This document shows positions 7,400-16,866 of a stretch of 64,000 nt of DNA, in pieces. The DNA is from Symbiodinium sp. CCMP2592 (taxonomy: Eukaryota > Sar > Dinophyceae > Suessiales > Symbiodiniaceae): the NCBI GenBank assembly GCA_905221615.1, contig CAJNDT010000613.1, forward strand, positions 656,501 to 720,500, given 5' to 3'. Each line of letters begins with the position of its first letter. Positions within the stretch are counted from its first letter, which is position 1. The position numbers and the translations under genes were made by a program. Below the pieces are notes generated by a model that saw only the letters and a list, made by a program, of their open reading frames with translations, ran no database searches and was not told the origin of the DNA.

Positions 7400-10300
7400 A
7401 AGTCATTTCGCCGGGCAATGCGCCGGCTGCGCAGAGAGGATGATGGTTCACATATGGGTTTCGGGAGGTTCTATTCGAGGGCCGTGGTCGGATTGACTAA
7501 AGCCTGGAGTGGAGCTGGCCGGTCTAATCCTGTGGGGGCTGAGATTCTTCACCTGCGATGTGTTTCAAGGCAATTCAAAAAGTCATGCGGGGAAGGCGTG
7601 AGGCATTCACCCGCGCATGTTTTTCCGATACCACCTTTCAGCCGTGATGGTCATTTGGTTGCCCATAGCGGCGCAGCATCCCCCGAGCCTTGTACAGGTC
7701 TGGTGGAGGGGGCTAATCTGGTTTTGGCCATTCTCAACATGCTGCATGGGGGGCAGGAGGGCAAGGATACAGTTCCAGTTCTTTCTGCGGCCCACCGACG
7801 GGTACATGCTCGGACAGCGTGTGCCTTGGAGGCATTGGTGTTGACTGATGAGCCTCTTCTGTCAAGTGAGGGACTTGATAATTACATGAAGCAGTCCGAG
7901 CACTATTCTGGCAGCGGGGTAGTGTTAGCTTTGGGTGCGAGAGGAGGTGTTCCCACTAAAGCGGCCGACGTCGCTTTAGATCAGCACTTGCAGAACACTT
8001 TCCCAGAGATGGCGGAGCAGGTCATACATCCCAGTGCCCTGCTGCTGCCATCCAAGCGGAGGCCCACGCGTGTAAAACGTGGTTACACGTGGGTGGCTGC
8101 CTCTTACCCGGAGTTGGTTAAGCGTAACATAAAGGCCGGTTTGCATTCCTGGAAAAAGCCATCGCAGGTGGCGAAACACAGGGGTGTGTTGTGTCTTGCT
8201 GGAGCGTTTGCTGTGCGGAAAGATGAGCATGAAGATAGGGTTATTACCGACCCTAGCGTAAATCAGCTACTGGATCCCGAGAAGTTGCCTCGTCCTCGCT
8301 TTGCGTACATACCCAAGCTGCGAGCGGTTACAGTGCCCAGCTCGGGAGTGGTGATGGTTTCGAAGCGTGATGCTCGTCATTATTTTCATCGCTTGCGCAT
8401 TGGGAGGCGGTGGCGACGGTGGCTATGCGGCCCTCCGGTACAACTGCGGGGTGAATCAGGCTCGACTGTGCAGCGGTTTCCGGCGTCGTGTGCAGCTCCT
8501 ATGGGCTTTGGACCATCGGCGGGGTGGGCACAGGGATTGACGGATACATGTACGCTGCAAGCGGGCCTACCGAAGGAGCAGCGGCTGCACCCTGATACAG
8601 TAGTGCCAGAGTCACTGCCGTTGTGGGGTTCCATCGTTGATGATATTTGGTCTTTAGAACACGCGCCAAACCAGCTGGAGGCCAATGTGGGTGCTGCGTG
8701 GATGGACGCGGCAGAATCATCATGGGTGAAGCTTGGCGTGGAGCCCAATGCGAAGAAGAGGGTAGACAATGCACTGGGGGAAGAAATACAGGGTTATTAC
8801 GTTGATCCTCATGGGCATTGGGTAGGAGTTGGCTTGGAAAAACGTCGTCACTTATTTCAGGCCACGATCCACGTATTGCAATCAAAAGCAGTCATGGTGG
8901 GTGTGATCGATCGCTTGATTGGAAAATATGGCTTTGTGCACTCAGCCCGTCCCTGCATGAGGTCCATTTTCGAACGCTCGTACGCTTGGTTGGCTTCCAT
9001 TCGCGGGTGCAGGCGCAACCTAGTGAAACTTCCAAGTGAGGTGTGGACCGAGTTGGCCATCTCTGCTATGCTCTTGCCTTTCAGTAGCTTTAATCTTTCA
9101 GCTGATTGGAGCACACGGGTGGAATGCACAGACTCCTCAATGACTGGAATTGGCCGCGCTTGGGGGTTGGTCCCTGTGCATGTGGTGCAATCGCTGGCCA
9201 GGTATTCCGATCACGGGCGGACGTATACTAATCTGAAGCTGCCTTGGAGCATCGGGTTGACGGTAGAGCATAAATGTCCGCTTAGGAGGGTACGGATCCC
9301 CATTGAGCGAATCAAGTGGCATTATGCTGGTGCACCATGGTCTCCGTCACACATCACCATCGGTGAGGCTGATGCTGTGGCGTGGGCCGCCGAGGACCGC
9401 CTCCGCAGGCCCACTGATGATGGTTGCCGGTTTGTTCATCCAGTTGATTCGGCAGCTTGTGCAGGTTGCTTTACAAAGGGAAGGTCCAGTTCCAGACAGC
9501 TTAACAGCCGTTGCCGCAGGCTATGTGCTATCAATCTGGCTGGAGGTCATGATGTGTTTTATCCTTGGCTACCGTCCAAAGAAAACCCGGCAGATGCTCC
9601 TTCTCGACGTTGGGAGTCTTCAAGCTTGCAGCCCCGTGTCGAGGTGGAAGCAGATGCTGAGCCGCAGCCCAGTTGCGAAATCGATCTCAGGGGGATCAAT
9701 CCGTGGCCGCAGGATGTTACTTTCTTTCTGCACCTATGCAGCGGGCCTAGGCGCGACAATGATTTGTGCAGTTGGGTTGAACAGCTGGGTGCCCTCTACG
9801 AATGCAACATCATAGGAGTCCGGGTTGATCCCTTGGCTGCAACATCACACACTTTTTCCAGTGATCTTCTTCTCAAGCGTGATGCACTACACCTGTTGGA
9901 CCTCATACAGACGAAAAGAGTGGTGGGGGCATTTGCCTCACCTCCCTGCAGTACCGTGTCGTGGGCGAGGCATTCGCGACTAGCTAAGGAGCATCATGGT
10001 CCAAGGCCGCTTAGGTCACGGACTGCAGTATGGGACCCACTAGAGTATTGCACCTCTAGAGAAAAGCACGCTGTTGCAGTTGGTTCCTCGCTGTTTCTGA
10101 TCTGTCTTGGGCTGCTGGGAGAAGTCCGTTGTGAAGGAGGGTGGATTGGCCTCGAACATCCGGCGGATCCTGGACAGCCGTTTCCTTCCTTCTTTGGCTC
10201 AGCAGAGGTGCAACAGTTTTGTCAGCAGTTTGGCATGAGGTATCGTGAGGTACATCAATGCAGATATGGGGCGTCTAGCAAGAAACCCACCGGGCTATTG

Positions 10301-10663
10301 CTGCCCGAGCAATCCGCCGCCATCTATGCCAAGTGTAACCATCCTCACAAACATCCCCCCATAATTGACCGCGCATCTGCAGACAATTTTCATACCACTG
10401 CATCGGCCAGCTATCCTTCGGCTTTCTGCCAAGTTTTGGCGGAGAACTTCTTGGATCGCGTGGTGAGCGTAAAAAGTCGAGGGTACAGTAGGCCGTACAA
10501 ACCTTTGGCAAAAGATCGCAACCTACAGCGTAGAGATCCTTGGGGAGGTGAGCGAGATGTTCGATGGAAATGGGTTGAACCGCGTCCAGGCTTTCTTGCT
10601 GAAAACATTGCGGCCAGCCACGCAGGAAAGGTATTTGCGAGCCCTGGAACACCTCAGCAATGA
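7400..10663 (+). CDS. Pol of DIRS element: reverse transcriptase, RNase H, methyltransferase-like domain
   Basis: The open frame is continuous to the stop at 10,663; its true start is unresolved because the frame stays open through the tandem repeat upstream. Reverse transcriptase: DARHYFHRL near 8,365 and the catalytic box VDDI near 8,637. RNase H: CTDSSMTG near 9,127, KGRSSSRQLN near 9,476, and the hallmark SKENPADAPSR near 9,577. A C-terminal domain with HLCSGPRR (about 9,730), ASPPCSTVSWAR (about 9,937) and LEHPADP (about 10,152) resembles an AdoMet methyltransferase fold with a PC-type active-site loop, as carried by DIRS-group elements. It copies element RNA into DNA. No stop or frameshift interrupts the domains. 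It overlaps the recombinase ORF by about 100 bases in another frame. Confidence 0.85.
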   Translation, partial: KSFRRAMRRLRREDDGSHMGFGRFYSRAVVGLTKAWSGAGRSNPVGAEILHLRCVSRQFKKSCGEGVRHSPAHVFPIPPFSRDGHLVAHSGAASPEPCTGLVEGANLVLAILNMLHGGQEGKDTVPVLSAAHRRVHARTACALEALVLTDEPLLSSEGLDNYMKQSEHYSGSGVVLALGARGGVPTKAADVALDQHLQNTFPEMAEQVIHPSALLLPSKRRPTRVKRGYTWVAASYPELVKRNIKAGLHSWKKPSQVAKHRGVLCLAGAFAVRKDEHEDRVITDPSVNQLLDPEKLPRPRFAYIPKLRAVTVPSSGVVMVSKRDARHYFHRLRIGRRWRRWLCGPPVQLRGESGSTVQRFPASCAAPMGFGPSAGWAQGLTDTCTLQAGLPKEQRLHPDTVVPESLPLWGSIVDDIWSLEHAPNQLEANVGAAWMDAAESSWVKLGVEPNAKKRVDNALGEEIQGYYVDPHGHWVGVGLEKRRHLFQATIHVLQSKAVMVGVIDRLIGKYGFVHSARPCMRSIFERSYAWLASIRGCRRNLVKLPSEVWTELAISAMLLPFSSFNLSADWSTRVECTDSSMTGIGRAWGLVPVHVVQSLARYSDHGRTYTNLKLPWSIGLTVEHKCPLRRVRIPIERIKWHYAGAPWSPSHITIGEADAVAWAAEDRLRRPTDDGCRFVHPVDSAACAGCFTKGRSSSRQLNSRCRRLCAINLAGGHDVFYPWLPSKENPADAPSRRWESSSLQPRVEVEADAEPQPSCEIDLRGINPWPQDVTFFLHLCSGPRRDNDLCSWVEQLGALYECNIIGVRVDPLAATSHTFSSDLLLKRDALHLLDLIQTKRVVGAFASPPCSTVSWARHSRLAKEHHGPRPLRSRTAVWDPLEYCTSREKHAVAVGSSLFLICLGLLGEVRCEGGWIGLEHPADPGQPFPSFFGSAEVQQFCQQFGMRYREVHQCRYGASSKKPTGLLLPEQSAAIYAKCNHPHKHPPIIDRASADNFHTTASASYPSAFCQVLAENFLDRVVSVKSRGYSRPYKPLAKDRNLQRRDPWGGERDVRWKWVEPRPGFLAENIAASHAGKVFASPGTPQQ

Positions 10664-11597
10664 TTTGCATGGGGCTGGGCTACAATGGAAGGCCATGAAT
10701 GAGCAGGAACAGGATAGCTTTCTGGCTGAGTGGGTCCTTGATGGGTATGAAGCCGGCCGTGGACTTAATGAGTATGGGTGGGCGCTCTCCGCGGTACAAA
10801 AGGTGAACCCCCGGTCTTCCTTCAAGACCGCTTGGAGGGTGTACGACGCGTGGCGAGTTGCGCAACCTCCGCAACAGGCGCCCGCGGCTCCACCTGAGCT
10901 CATTACGTCCATGGTGGTGGTGGCTCTGATGCTCAATCGGCCCCAGCTCAGTCTGATCATGTTACTTTGCTACGCGGGTCTTCTTCGGGCTCGTGAAGCG
11001 CTTCAGCTCGCCTATGGGGACATCTTCGTACTCAATGATGCCGTTGTGTTGTGTTTAGGCCGCACTAAACGCGGTATGGAGCAAAAAGTCGTGTTGCGTA
11101 ATCCTGGTGTCGTATCCTGGGTGGCAACTTACTTTGCACACTTTCCGCGAGGAGGTGCCCTTGACCGAGTTTTTTCAATTTCCTATGCTTCGGTTCTTCG
11201 CTGGGTCAAAAAGCTTTCGGTTTTGTTGGGATCGCCAAATCTCACTTTGACAACCCACAGTTTCCGGCGCTCTGGTGCTACGGAATTGGCTAGACAAGGC
11301 ATGCCGTTGGCCGACATTCTCCTTTATGGCCGATGGCTTCGGGAACGTTCGGCCAGGGAATACATTCGCCAGGGGGAGGTGGCGGTCCTCAGGGCCAAGG
11401 GCTCATTCGAACCTGCCCAATGTTCCCGCCAGGTTAAGTGGTCTGCCTTATCTCGCCATGCGTGGCACCTTTATGACGCTTTCTACCTCCAGACTGATGC
11501 GATGCCGGCTTACTCGCGTATCACTCGGCATAGCTTCGACCTTTTCGAGCAACATGTTTGGTCAGTGATACGAGTTGAGTTGGACTTCGCAGTATGA
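10557..11597 (+). CDS. Tyrosine recombinase of DIRS element
   Basis: About 346 residues from the ATG at 10,557 (an in-frame GTG lies at 10,548). The N-terminal core-binding region begins near FLLKTLRPATQERYL. The catalytic domain shows the first Arg in LLRAREAL (about 10,978), the HxxR box in HSFRRSGATELARQG (about 11,256), GRW (about 11,327) and the nucleophilic Tyr in REYIRQ (about 11,355). These are the R-HxxR-W-Y residues of tyrosine recombinases. It would integrate the circular DNA copy in place of a DDE integrase. All residues are present and the length is typical. The start overlaps the end of pol, suggesting coupled translation. Confidence 0.88.
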   Translation: MFDGNGLNRVQAFLLKTLRPATQERYLRALEHLSNDLHGAGLQWKAMNEQEQDSFLAEWVLDGYEAGRGLNEYGWALSAVQKVNPRSSFKTAWRVYDAWRVAQPPQQAPAAPPELITSMVVVALMLNRPQLSLIMLLCYAGLLRAREALQLAYGDIFVLNDAVVLCLGRTKRGMEQKVVLRNPGVVSWVATYFAHFPRGGALDRVFSISYASVLRWVKKLSVLLGSPNLTLTTHSFRRSGATELARQGMPLADILLYGRWLRERSAREYIRQGEVAVLRAKGSFEPAQCSRQVKWSALSRHAWHLYDAFYLQTDAMPAYSRITRHSFDLFEQHVWSVIRVELDFAV

Positions 11598-11605
11598 TGG
11601 AAAGT

Positions 11606-11801
11606 TGGGAGAGTTCGAGTAATCTCGGGCAGAGCGCGCGCTTCTTCAGGGCGTGCCTGACTTATCAGGTGTCGTCAGACTGCGTTTTGCGATCAAGCAC
11701 GAGGCATTGGTCGAAGATTGAACCGTCAAAAAATGAAGGCTGAGCCAAATGCTGTTCCTGTCAAGGGTTTAGCGTATAGTTGCACTGAGCTGATGAAAGA
11801 A
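11606..11801 (+). repeat. Split direct repeat, copy B1
   Basis: 196 bp beginning TGGGAGAGTTCGAGTAATC and ending GATGAAAGAA, identical by eye to 11,911-12,106 (constant offset 305). It starts 9 bases after the recombinase stop. Confidence 0.92.
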
Positions 11802-11910
11802 TGTACAGTGTTTCAAACTAGGCGTTTCTTTCGCATGGCAACGAGCTACTGACCACCACGGTCCTTTAATGCTCCCAGTGCGGCGCACCCCACCCTCCCA
11901 AAGGAGACCG
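11802..11910 (+). repeat. Putative A2 segment between the direct repeats
   Basis: 109 bp (TGTACAGTGTTTCAAACT to AAAGGAGACCG) lie between the B repeats. In Ngaro-type elements this segment equals the element's left end (A1). I find no matching sequence left of gag in the window. Confidence 0.6.
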
Positions 11911-12106
11911 TGGGAGAGTTCGAGTAATCTCGGGCAGAGCGCGCGCTTCTTCAGGGCGTGCCTGACTTATCAGGTGTCGTCAGACTGCGTTTTGCGATCA
12001 AGCACGAGGCATTGGTCGAAGATTGAACCGTCAAAAAATGAAGGCTGAGCCAAATGCTGTTCCTGTCAAGGGTTTAGCGTATAGTTGCACTGAGCTGATG
12101 AAAGAA
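11911..12106 (+). repeat. Split direct repeat, copy B2 (right end of element)
   Basis: Second copy of the 196-bp repeat. It ends in AAAGAA and is followed immediately by the interior of a MITE (family F), which marks the right insertion boundary. Confidence 0.9.
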
Positions 12107-12190
12107 ATAGCTTATAAATCATAATATGAAGCCCCTTATAATTTAAGGTATATTGCTTAATTAAGGGGTATTGGGCTCTCTGGGCCCCAC
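12107..12190 (+). repeat. MITE family F, right part, interrupted by the retrotransposon
   Basis: ATATGAAGCCCCTTATAATT ... TTAATTAAGGGGTATTGGGC TCTCTGGG matches the right three quarters of the full copy at 19,100-19,208. The missing left quarter (CCCAGAGAGCCCAATA...) is not found at the retrotransposon's left edge. Confidence 0.75.
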
Positions 12191-13212
12191 AAAGCATGAG
12201 AGAGTCCCTGTCGCAGTCGATTCGGTGCTGCGACTGGAGTCGGCATCGATGCGGATGAGAAGGCTAGAATATGGTTGCTTTAAAAGGTTCCCTTTTGAAG
12301 GGGCTTATAAGGTCTACTATAAGGGCTATTATGGGGCTGCTCTCCTCAACCCTGCGAGATTGTGAGCCGCTTCCTTCTGGTCACCCTCTGCAAGAGTAGA
12401 AGCTACACTTTCAAAGCCCGCCGGCAGGCCGTGAAAGCAGCGGCCCATAACGCGAAGGCGCTCTCCCTCTCTGCACGCTGCGATGTGCCTCTGAGCGAAC
12501 TTCAGGATCGTTCCAGTTTTCTTATCAGGAAGGAGCACCTTCACGGGATGGCGATGACATTGAAGTTGCCGAGAGATTGTGTTGTTGTTTTGTTGTTGTT
12601 GCTGTTTATGATCATGATGGTATTGTTGATGATGATGGTGATCATCCTGTGGTGTCTCTGGCCATCGATTCAGGTTGCCGATTTAGGGCTTAGGGTTCAG
12701 GATTCAAGATTCGCGGTACAGGATCCAGAACTTCGCGTGGAGAGTTGCTGTGCAGACTTTTGGAAGCTGCTCTAACCTTTCATCCAGAATCATACCGCGG
12801 CCTTAAAGACCCTACAACAGACCATGTGGTAAATCGAATAACCCTCCTCGTCTCTAGAGCCGAAACCCCCAATTCCAAGTTTGTGTGGCATGGCGGTTCC
12901 AAGCTTGGCCAATGTGTTCTTGCCGTTGCAGCCGAGTTCCAGCTCGTTGCAGGTCAGAGAACTGTAGGTAGGTTGGAAAAAGTTTCTTCGAGCAGCAGGC
13001 GTGCAGGGTTGTGGGCTCAGCTTCAGGGGTTCAGGGTTGTGGTTTTGAGGGCTTCATGCAGGATTTCAGCGCCGTGGGGCGTTGGATCCGCACGAAGAGA
13101 TTCCTGTGGTGACTTGAGCCTGGTGTCCTGCGCCCAGGTTCAGCATCGCAAGTTTGTCGACATAGCTCTGATGCCAGATGAAGGCACCGTGTGCATGAAC
13201 CTGACATGGAGC
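12191..13212 (+). other. Unassigned stretch with GTT/GAT-rich tract
   Basis: A moderately GC-rich, partly open segment (12,362-12,560, contains ARRQAVKAAAHNAKALSLSARC) is followed by a (TTG)n/(GAT)n tract at 12,575-12,645 and unremarkable sequence. Possibly an exon near 12,370-12,550; no family recognised. No repeat family is seen from 12,780 to 13,200. Confidence 0.3.
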
Positions 13213-13395
13213 ACCCTAAAACCTCCTTAAAACCCTAAACCCTAAAACCCTAAAACCTCCTTAAAACCCTAAACCCTAAACCCTAAAACCCTAAAACCTC
13301 CTTAAAACCCTAAACCCTAAACCCTAAAACCCTAAAACCTCCTTAAAACCCTAAACCCTAAACCCTAAAACCCTAAAACCTCCTTAAAACCCTAC
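13213..13395 (-). repeat. 41-bp tandem repeat built from CCCTAAA telomere units
   Basis: A higher-order unit of AAAACCTCC + TTAAAACCCT + two AAACCCT + AAAACCCT (41 bp) repeats about four times. The interruption CCTCCTT marks each unit. The plant-type telomere repeat TTTAGGG is on the - strand here. Confidence 0.85.
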
Positions 13396-13537
13396 AGGCT
13401 CTGAACCCTAAACTTGCCAGGCCCTAAGACCCTCAAGGTGCACGAGGCAACGCACTTCATGAACTCTAGAGCCAAAGACCACCGCACTGAACTTCCCGAA
13501 ATCCTAGACCCGTAAACCCCCAAACCCCAAACCCCAA

Positions 13538-13668
13538 GGGTAAAAAAAAGGAGGGACCCTTGATAAGGACCCCTAGGTATATACCCTTAATATAGCTATT
13601 ATACACCCATTATATAGCCCCATTATAGGGTAGGGGTCCACATTAAGGGTCCCTCCGTTTCCCCTTTG
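13538..13668. repeat. MITE family D
   Basis: Terminal inverted repeats AGGAGGGACCCTT / AGGGTCCCTCC enclose GGACCCCTAGGTATA and TATAGGGTAGGGGTCC. Other copies: 41,151-41,265, 43,325-43,440 and 44,265-44,392. Confidence 0.85.
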
Positions 13669-14382
13669 ACAAACCCCCTAGCCTTGGATTCTGTCGACCC
13701 TGAGGGGTTCCGGGTCCCGGTGATTTGAGTTGCAGCTTGCTTCCTATGCCAGAGCTGCGGTTTAGGGTTTAGGGTTAGGGTTAGGGTTTAGGGTTCAGTG
13801 TTTAGGGTTTAGGGTCTAGGGTGGACGTGAAATGACAGAGTTGTCTGTTGAGGGCCTTTCGAACTCGGATGTTCGTTTGATGTGTATCAAAGCGGAGTTT
13901 CAGAATATCGGGGACCCTAACACAGAGGGACCCAAACTAGCTGGACCCTTACCATAAGGACCCCCAAGTAGCCTTCGAACCTTCAGGCATCGCCCCTTTT
14001 GACATAGCCGTCTCCAACCCACCGCGCGGGGCCAAGCCGTTGAGGGATTTGTGTTCAGAGTTTTCGTCGGTATACTGGGGATTGCACCGGTTCTGGAGGG
14101 TGAGACAATGTGCCAAGCTCGCAGACTTTTGGGCTCTTTGCCAACCCTGCAAACAGCAGATCCGAAATCCGCAACCTTTTGCAGCCAAATTTGGAAAGTC
14201 TGCAGATGCGAGGCCCACCGAAAAGCTCCCGGGCTCAGAGGCCTCTGAGTCTGCATGGACTCGGACCGCAAACCGCACAAAAACTTCACTGACTGCAATC
14301 CTGGCTCCCTAAACCCTAAACCCCAAACCCTAAACGGTCCTAAACCCTAAACTCACCTCCCTAAACCCATCTCCCACTGCAG

Positions 14383-14475
14383 ACGTCCTCAGGTATCTCC
14401 CGGCGAAGCTCATGAAGCACGTGGGCTTCGCGGCTTCCGCCGCGCTTGATCTGAGGAGCTTCGGACTCGGGGCAG
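14383..14475 (+). CDS. Isolated exon-like island
   Basis: 93 bp between an acceptor (CACTGCAG, ending at 14,382) and a donor (GCAG|GTGTGT at 14,475/14,476). It is open in the frame reading VLRYLPAKLMKHVGFAASA. GC content is far above that of the flanks. The partner exons are not identified. A family B MITE starts about 15 bases into the downstream intron. Confidence 0.4.
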
Positions 14476-14489
14476 GTGTGTCTGTCTGG

Positions 14490-14682
14490 CAGTTTCCATT
14501 TCGGGGTACCTTGAAGGGATCCTTTATGGGTTCCTTAAAGGTATCTATAAGGGCTCTATAAAGGGTTTGGGGTTTGGGCAGTTTCGGAAAATCCGGGGTA
14601 CCTTACTTTGGGGTCCTTATAATAGGGATCCAATTATTTAGGGTGCTATCTTATGGGTCGCCTTTTTTCGGAAACTCCCATC
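14490..14682. repeat. MITE family B, composite copy
   Basis: A left half element (GGCAGTTTCCATTTCGGGGT), a spacer (CCTTAAAGGTATCTATAAGG ... TATAAAGGGTTTGGG) and a full element with ends GCAGTTTCGGAAAAT / TTTTTTCGGAAACTCCCAT. The same half-spacer-full plan occurs at 27,559-27,752. Confidence 0.8.
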
Positions 14683-14889
14683 TGCTGAAAGCTAGAGGGG
14701 CCAAAAGGCCATCAGCAAAATATGGTCGAATGCCAGTTTCGTCGCAGAGGTACATTGCACAAATTTCGCCACCCACACTTTGACAGCTTACGTAACCGAA
14801 CACCTCCCCACCCTCGGCTTTGCTATCCTGATGGTTTCGAAGGCTACAGTCCGGAGGCTCGGGTTGAAACTCCAAGTATAAGCCAAAGC

Positions 14890-14995
14890 TTACCTTTGGT
14901 TAGTAGGGAATGGAGGAATGGGGTACAATTATAACTACTAGTACTACAGTACTACCATTCTTCCATTCCCCACTAACCAAAGGTAAGAAAGTGGC
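14890..14995. repeat. MITE family E, TA-flanked
   Basis: Terminal inverted repeat of about 30 bp: CCTTTGGTTAGTAGGGAATG at the left pairs with CATTCCCCACTAACCAAAGG at the right, each end next to TA. The centre is a TACTAGTACTACAGTA-type loop. Second copy at 31,801-31,894. Confidence 0.9.
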
Positions 14996-15166
14996 CACAA
15001 GAACAGAAGCTTCAACCTCCCCGACACCCGCAACCCTACCACAGGGACACAAGCAGGGGCGAGCTTCAGAGCTAATGCAACTCGAACTCTATGAGCAAGA
15101 AGTGCGTGGGCTTTTAGGGTTTAGGAATCCGGGTTTGAGAAGTGCAACAACGAGCGCTGACCTCGA

Positions 15167-15281
15167 CTACTTGGAGGATCATGGGACTTAACAAGTAAGG
15201 TTATAAGTACCCTTATTGGGGTTGTAAGTATAGTTAGGCTAATTATAACCCTGGTTACTAAGTCCCATGATCCTTTAAGTA
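15167..15281. repeat. MITE family A
   Basis: CTTGGAGGATCATGGGACTT at the left pairs with AGTCCCATGATCCTTTAAG at the right; inner parts GGTTATAAGTA / ATAATTATAACC. TA at both ends. This is the most frequent family here (at least eight copies). Confidence 0.92.
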
Positions 15282-16018
15282 TTCCTCTTTAAGTCCTCTC
15301 CAGGGAAAGCAAACTTGCCTCTAGGACCTGCCTCTATCCAGACCTGGTTACGTACACCATGCACCAATGATCCACAGAGATTCGTGTAAACAGCCTATAA
15401 AACTACCAAAAGAATTGTTAGAATCCATTAAACCTGTGACGCACAACAGCCTTGCGGCCAGGCACGGGAAATCTCCAGTCAATCCACCGCAGCTTTCGCG
15501 GCTGGTGAGGCAGATCCCTACACCCGTAAACCCCAAACCTTACGCCTTTATCCAGTGGTGCCCAACTACGCCCCAAATTCCCGATTCTCTGAAACCACAG
15601 GGTCTCATTACCCGATACCCCAAACTCATTTTCGAGCTCATCGTTCCGCAGGCTCCAGCATCTCGACCCGGCAACCCTCCATTCCTTTAATCCGGGACGC
15701 CAAGGAAGCGTAGCAAGTTAAGTGAGGATCGAGCATGAGCGTCGCGCGGTAACTGTGAGGAAGTCCGAACCTGCTATAAACCAGGAACACCATCATTGCG
15801 ATTAGCTGTCTTAGAGCTACAAGCCACACTGTTTTCAAAACTTTCTCAGCGCCCAAGAGGTCCCGAAACCCTATACACGCTAAAAGGAAACCCCATACCC
15901 TCAACCCTAAACCCTCACCCCATACTCCAAACCCGTAAAAAAAACTCTGTAGACACCACTATAGAGCCCTTATAACAACAAGCCCTGAAAACCCTAAGCC
16001 CTTAAACTCCTAAAACTC
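15282..16018. other. No gene recognised
   Basis: Mixed sequence with a weak open stretch at 15,367-15,690 and a telomere-like tract at 15,900-15,935. No family or splice-bounded exon is convincing. Confidence 0.4.
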
Positions 16019-16125
16019 TACCTTAATCTACCAAACCCTACTTTTTTGTAGGTTCTTACTCTAAACGCTATATATGGAATTTATAGGGACCCCACCAAAA
16101 AGGTAGGTTTGGGTAGGCTAAGGTA
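16019..16125. repeat. MITE family O, TA-flanked
   Basis: TACCTTAATCTACCAAACC at the left pairs with GGTTTGGGTAGGCTAAGGTA at the right. A second copy at 45,324-45,426 shares the ends but has a diverged centre. Confidence 0.85.
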
Positions 16126-16143
16126 AACCCTGGCCTTTCGCAG

Positions 16144-16220
16144 CGCTAGCCAGGATGGGCTGCGCGCCTATGAGGAGCTGGCTGTAGCTCTCTCCAAAGA
16201 TGGCGTGGTGGCCTCGGAGG
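16144..16220 (+). CDS. Isolated exon-like island
   Basis: Following the acceptor TTTCGCAG or a few bases later, the frame reads ASQDGLRAYEELAVALSKDG and stays open to the TTTTTT at 16,222. GC-rich, between a MITE and a telomere-like tract. No family recognised; the donor is uncertain. Confidence 0.35.
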
Positions 16221-16799
16221 GGTTTTTTAGGATTAAGGGATTCAGGTTTAGGGTTTTAGGATTAAGGGTTTCAGGTTTAGGGTTTTAGGATTCAGGGTTT
16301 CAGGTTTAGGGTCTTAGGGTTAAGGGTGTTAGGTTTGGGGTGTGCGGTTTATACGGTTTTGGGTTCTTCAGGACGTATGGTAAATCCGATCATTTAACCC
16401 GAAGCCCCAAACCCCCAAACCCTAAACTCTAGACTCTAAGCCCTAAACCCTAAACCCCTAAACCTAAACCCTGTCCGCATTTGGTGGTATGTGTGTGTCG
16501 CGAGTTGACTTGAAAGCTCCTCAAGGCGAACTTGCTGGGCACGAGGCTCTTGTAGACAGTGTGAAAGGGCTATATAGGGTTCATAGGGCTTATAGCGTTT
16601 ATGAAAAGGTTGAATACAGAGTTTCATATCGGGCACATGGGGTTTATAGGATTTAGAACAGTGCTGTGGTTCAAGAGTCGGAGCTGTTCCCAAAAGTATG
16701 CGTGCTGTGGCCTTCAGCAACCATGTGCTATGTGAGTTGCGCGAGACCACCAAGCTGTCTTCAATCTTGGTTTGGCGGTTTCGTAGCAGTGATGGAGAT

Positions 16800-16866
16800 C
16801 CGGGAGTTTCCGAAAATAGGGGGACCCCAATGTAGTACCTTAATTCCTCAATTTTCGGAAACTTTC
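16800..16866. repeat. MITE family B, short copy
   Basis: CGGGAGTTTCCGAAAATAGG at the left pairs with ATTTTCGGAAACTTTCAT at the right, around a GGGACCCC...GTACCTTAA centre. Confidence 0.8.

Larger units (their letters stand above)
6975..12106 (+). mobile_element. DIRS/Ngaro-like tyrosine-recombinase retrotransposon, 5' end incomplete
   Basis: In order it encodes a gag C-terminal fragment, a long ORF with reverse transcriptase, RNase H and methyltransferase-like domain, and an overlapping tyrosine recombinase ORF. These are followed by a 196-bp direct repeat pair (11,606-11,801 and 11,911-12,106) separated by 109 bp. That B1-A2-B2 arrangement is the known 3' architecture of Ngaro-type split-direct-repeat elements, which integrate by recombinase through a circular intermediate and make no target duplication. 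The matching A1 copy is not seen upstream of gag, so the left end is truncated or rearranged. The right end cuts directly into a MITE. Coding frames look intact, so the insertion may be young. Confidence 0.85.
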
